NCBI GenBank assembly: GCA_036337765.1
Contig: JAYZDP010000088.1
Coordinates: 1 to 7,163 of the forward strand
Source of the DNA: JAYZDP01 sp036337765
Lineage (GTDB): Bacteria; Acidobacteriota; Thermoanaerobaculia; Multivoradales; Multivoraceae
Direction of reading: 5' to 3'
Length of the DNA: 7,163 nt
Shown: piece by piece, positions 5,525 through 7,163 of the stretch
Numbering within the stretch: position 1 is the first letter of the stretch
How the letters are laid out: each line of letters opens with the position of its first letter
Made by a program: the position numbers and the translations under genes
The notes under the pieces: model-generated
Told to the model about the DNA's origin: nothing
What the model saw: the letters and a program-made list of their open reading frames with translations, nothing else
Database searches by the model: none

Positions 5525-6979
5525 GTGGCTTCTTCCAGCGACAGCTCCGGCTCGGCGACGTCCGACGCCGCGGTACAGGATCCCCCGAAGAGCCTGAAGA
5601 ACACCTTGGCCCATCTCGGGCCGGGACTGGTCATCGCCGGCTCGATCGTCGGCTCGGGCGAGCTCATCGCCACCACCAAGACCGGCGCACAGACTGGGAT
5701 GATCCTGCTGTGGCTGATCCTGATCGGCTGCGTCATCAAGGTCTTCGTCCAGGTCGAGCTCGGTCGCGACGCGATCACCAACGGACGCACCAGCCTCGAG
5801 GCCCTGAACTCCGTTCCCGGGCCCCGGCTCCGGATCAACTGGATCTTGTGGTTCTGGTGGGCCATGTGGGTGGCGACGACCCTTCAGGGCGGCGGCATCA
5901 TCGGCGGCGTCGGTCAGGCCTTCGCGTTGACCTTCCCGCTGACCGGCGACTACGCCGAGGCGATCCGGTCGAGCATCGAGGTCTACACCTGGGACGACAA
6001 GTACTGGGCGATGGCCGCGACGGCCGTGACCATCGCGGTCCTGGTGCGCGGTCGCTACAACCTGATCCAGACCGTTTCCACGGTGCTCGTGGCTTCGTTC
6101 ACCTTCCTGACTCTCGGCAACGTCATGGCCCTACAGTTCACCGACGAGTGGCGGCTCACGTTCTCTGAGGTGGCCGGCGGCCTCCAGGCCCAGCTCCCAC
6201 GCGGTGCCGACGGCACACTCGGGGCGGGCCTGCTCACCGCCCTGGCGACGTTCGGCATCATCGGGGTCGGCTCGTCGGAGCTGGTTGCCTATCCGTACTG
6301 GTGCCTCGAGAAGGGTTACGCCCGCTTCACCGGTAGGCGAAGCGACGACGAAAGCTGGGCGCAGCGCGCTCGCGGTTGGCTGCGCGTACTGCAGTACGAC
6401 GTGTGGCTGTCGATGGTCGTCTACACCTTCGCGACGGTGGCGTTTTTCATCCTCGGCGCGACCGTGCTGCACCGGCTGCCGGGCGACAGCGGCGATCCGG
6501 AGGGAATGCGCATGGTCGCGACCATCGCCGAGGCCTACGCACCTGTCTTCGGCGAGTACGCGAAGTGGCTGTTTCTCGGCGGCGCGATCGCGGTGCTCTA
6601 CTCCACAGCCTTCGTCGGCGCCGCCGGCGGGGCGCGCATCGTCGCCGACGCGTTGTCTCTGCTCGGCGTATTTCGACGAGACGACGCGGCCGCCCGTTCC
6701 CTGGCGGTCTCGATCCTGTGCGCCGTGCTACCGCTCTTGACCCTCGGGGTCTACATGACTGGCGCCAACCCGGTGGCGCTGGTGCTCACGGGTGGCGTGA
6801 TGCAGGCGATCATGTTGCCGATCCTCGGCTTCGGCGCCCTCTACTTCCGCCTGACCGCCACCGACCCGCGTCTTGCTCCAGGCCGCGCCTGGGACATCTT
6901 GCTGTGGCTCTCCTGCGTCGGCCTGCTCATCGCCGGGGGCGGCACCGCGTTTCTGCAGCTACGAAGCTTCCTCAGCTAG
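5525..6979 (+). CDS. NRAMP-fold transporter with non-canonical motifs
   Basis: This 484-residue integral membrane protein has about 11 hydrophobic segments. GPGLVIAGSIVGSGELIATT (32-51) opens the first and corresponds to the NRAMP TM1 region; FVQVELGRDAITNGRTSLEA (74-93) matches the loop and helix after TM2. NRAMP (SLC11) proteins normally import Mn2+/Fe2+ with protons, using DPGN in TM1 and a Met-Pro-His motif in TM6. Here the TM1 site reads GSGE (43-46), and the TM6 segment GVGSSELVAYPYWCLEKGY (247-265) has YPY instead of MPH. Transition-metal selectivity therefore cannot be assumed; Mg2+ or a non-metal substrate is possible. The GTG start at 5525 is the only reasonable one before TM1; it follows a poor ribosome site and yields a Ser/Asp-rich tail (1-25). 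The gene diverges from the VWA gene and ends 5 bases from a convergent MFS gene. Family assignment is firm to the superfamily, not to a substrate. Confidence 0.82.
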   Translation: MASSSDSSGSATSDAAVQDPPKSLKNTLAHLGPGLVIAGSIVGSGELIATTKTGAQTGMILLWLILIGCVIKVFVQVELGRDAITNGRTSLEALNSVPGPRLRINWILWFWWAMWVATTLQGGGIIGGVGQAFALTFPLTGDYAEAIRSSIEVYTWDDKYWAMAATAVTIAVLVRGRYNLIQTVSTVLVASFTFLTLGNVMALQFTDEWRLTFSEVAGGLQAQLPRGADGTLGAGLLTALATFGIIGVGSSELVAYPYWCLEKGYARFTGRRSDDESWAQRARGWLRVLQYDVWLSMVVYTFATVAFFILGATVLHRLPGDSGDPEGMRMVATIAEAYAPVFGEYAKWLFLGGAIAVLYSTAFVGAAGGARIVADALSLLGVFRRDDAAARSLAVSILCAVLPLLTLGVYMTGANPVALVLTGGVMQAIMLPILGFGALYFRLTATDPRLAPGRAWDILLWLSCVGLLIAGGGTAFLQLRSFLS

Positions 6980-6984
6980 GAAGG

Positions 6985-7163
6985 CTACGGGACCATCCTG
7001 GGTCGGGGACATACCAGTGCGACCACGGCTGCGACCCCCGACAGCGCCGCGAGCCCGAGGAACGCGATCGTGTAACTGCCGGTCACGTCAGCGAGGTAGC
7101 CCGCGAGGGTCGGCGAGGCGAAACGCGTCAGTCCGATGATCATGCGGCTCGTCCCCGAGATCG
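6985..7163 (-). CDS. MFS transporter, C-terminal part (5' end outside window)
   Basis: The minus strand is open from the right edge to a TAG at 6987-6985 and encodes the last 58 residues of a membrane protein. The segment TRFASPTLAGYLADVTGSYT, followed by AFLGLAALSGVAAVVALV, has the look of the end of a major facilitator superfamily carrier. A glycine/proline-rich TM11 runs into a short loop with D-x-TGSY and then a final TM12, and a short basic tail (CPRPRMVP) follows. Third positions are mostly G or C. The substrate cannot be told from this fragment. The stop is only 5 bases from the stop of the convergent NRAMP-like gene, leaving no room for a separate terminator between them. Confidence 0.7.
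   Translation of the reverse strand, partial: ISGTSRMIIGLTRFASPTLAGYLADVTGSYTIAFLGLAALSGVAAVVALVCPRPRMVP

Noticed and set aside
5398..5865. 156-codon N-terminal extension of the VWA reading frame
   Set aside because: It runs antisense into the NRAMP-like gene, has no recognisable domain, and would bury the clear signal peptide that begins at 5397.
6873..7139. 88-residue plus-strand ORF crossing the end of the NRAMP-like gene
   Set aside because: It is an out-of-frame overlap with the transporter and lies antisense to the MFS C-terminus; its Ser/Arg/Pro-rich composition is typical of shadow frames.

Overview
This 7.2 kb window looks like a chromosomal segment from a high-GC, probably uncultured bacterium, most likely an acidobacterium or a close relative. 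The main clue is the large secreted protein encoded on the minus strand (2875-5397). It joins a GWxTD-like N-terminal region to a C-terminal von Willebrand A domain of the type typical of Acidobacteriota. An F420-type luciferase-like oxidoreductase and strong G/C preference at third codon positions fit, but neither proves the assignment. No phage, transposon, CRISPR, tRNA or rRNA signal was seen.

Layout from left to right. Bases 1-42 may hold the last 13 codons of a plus-strand gene. On the minus strand, an Rv3520c-type luciferase-like oxidoreductase (242-1249) is followed, with a TGATG stop/start overlap, by a possible 64-residue membrane or secreted protein (48-242). A 78-base divergent spacer leads to a plus-strand secreted sialidase-like (BNR/Asp-box) protein (1328-2548). 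Next, at 2549-2861, lies what looks like the frameshifted C-terminal remnant of a TPR protein. The 840-residue GWxTD-like/VWA protein follows on the minus strand (2875-5397). Across a 127-base divergent spacer is a plus-strand NRAMP-fold transporter (5525-6979) that lacks the usual metal-binding motifs. Its stop lies 5 bases from the stop of a convergent minus-strand MFS transporter, cut by the window edge (6985-7163).

The genes alternate in strand and do not form one pathway or a large operon. The only likely co-translated pair is the oxidoreductase and the 64-residue ORF. The two divergent spacers (1250-1327 and 5398-5524) probably carry the promoters, and each contains short inverted repeats. 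The items most worth following up are the aberrant NRAMP-like transporter, the TPR relic and the GWxTD-like/VWA fusion. No clear new multi-gene system is visible.
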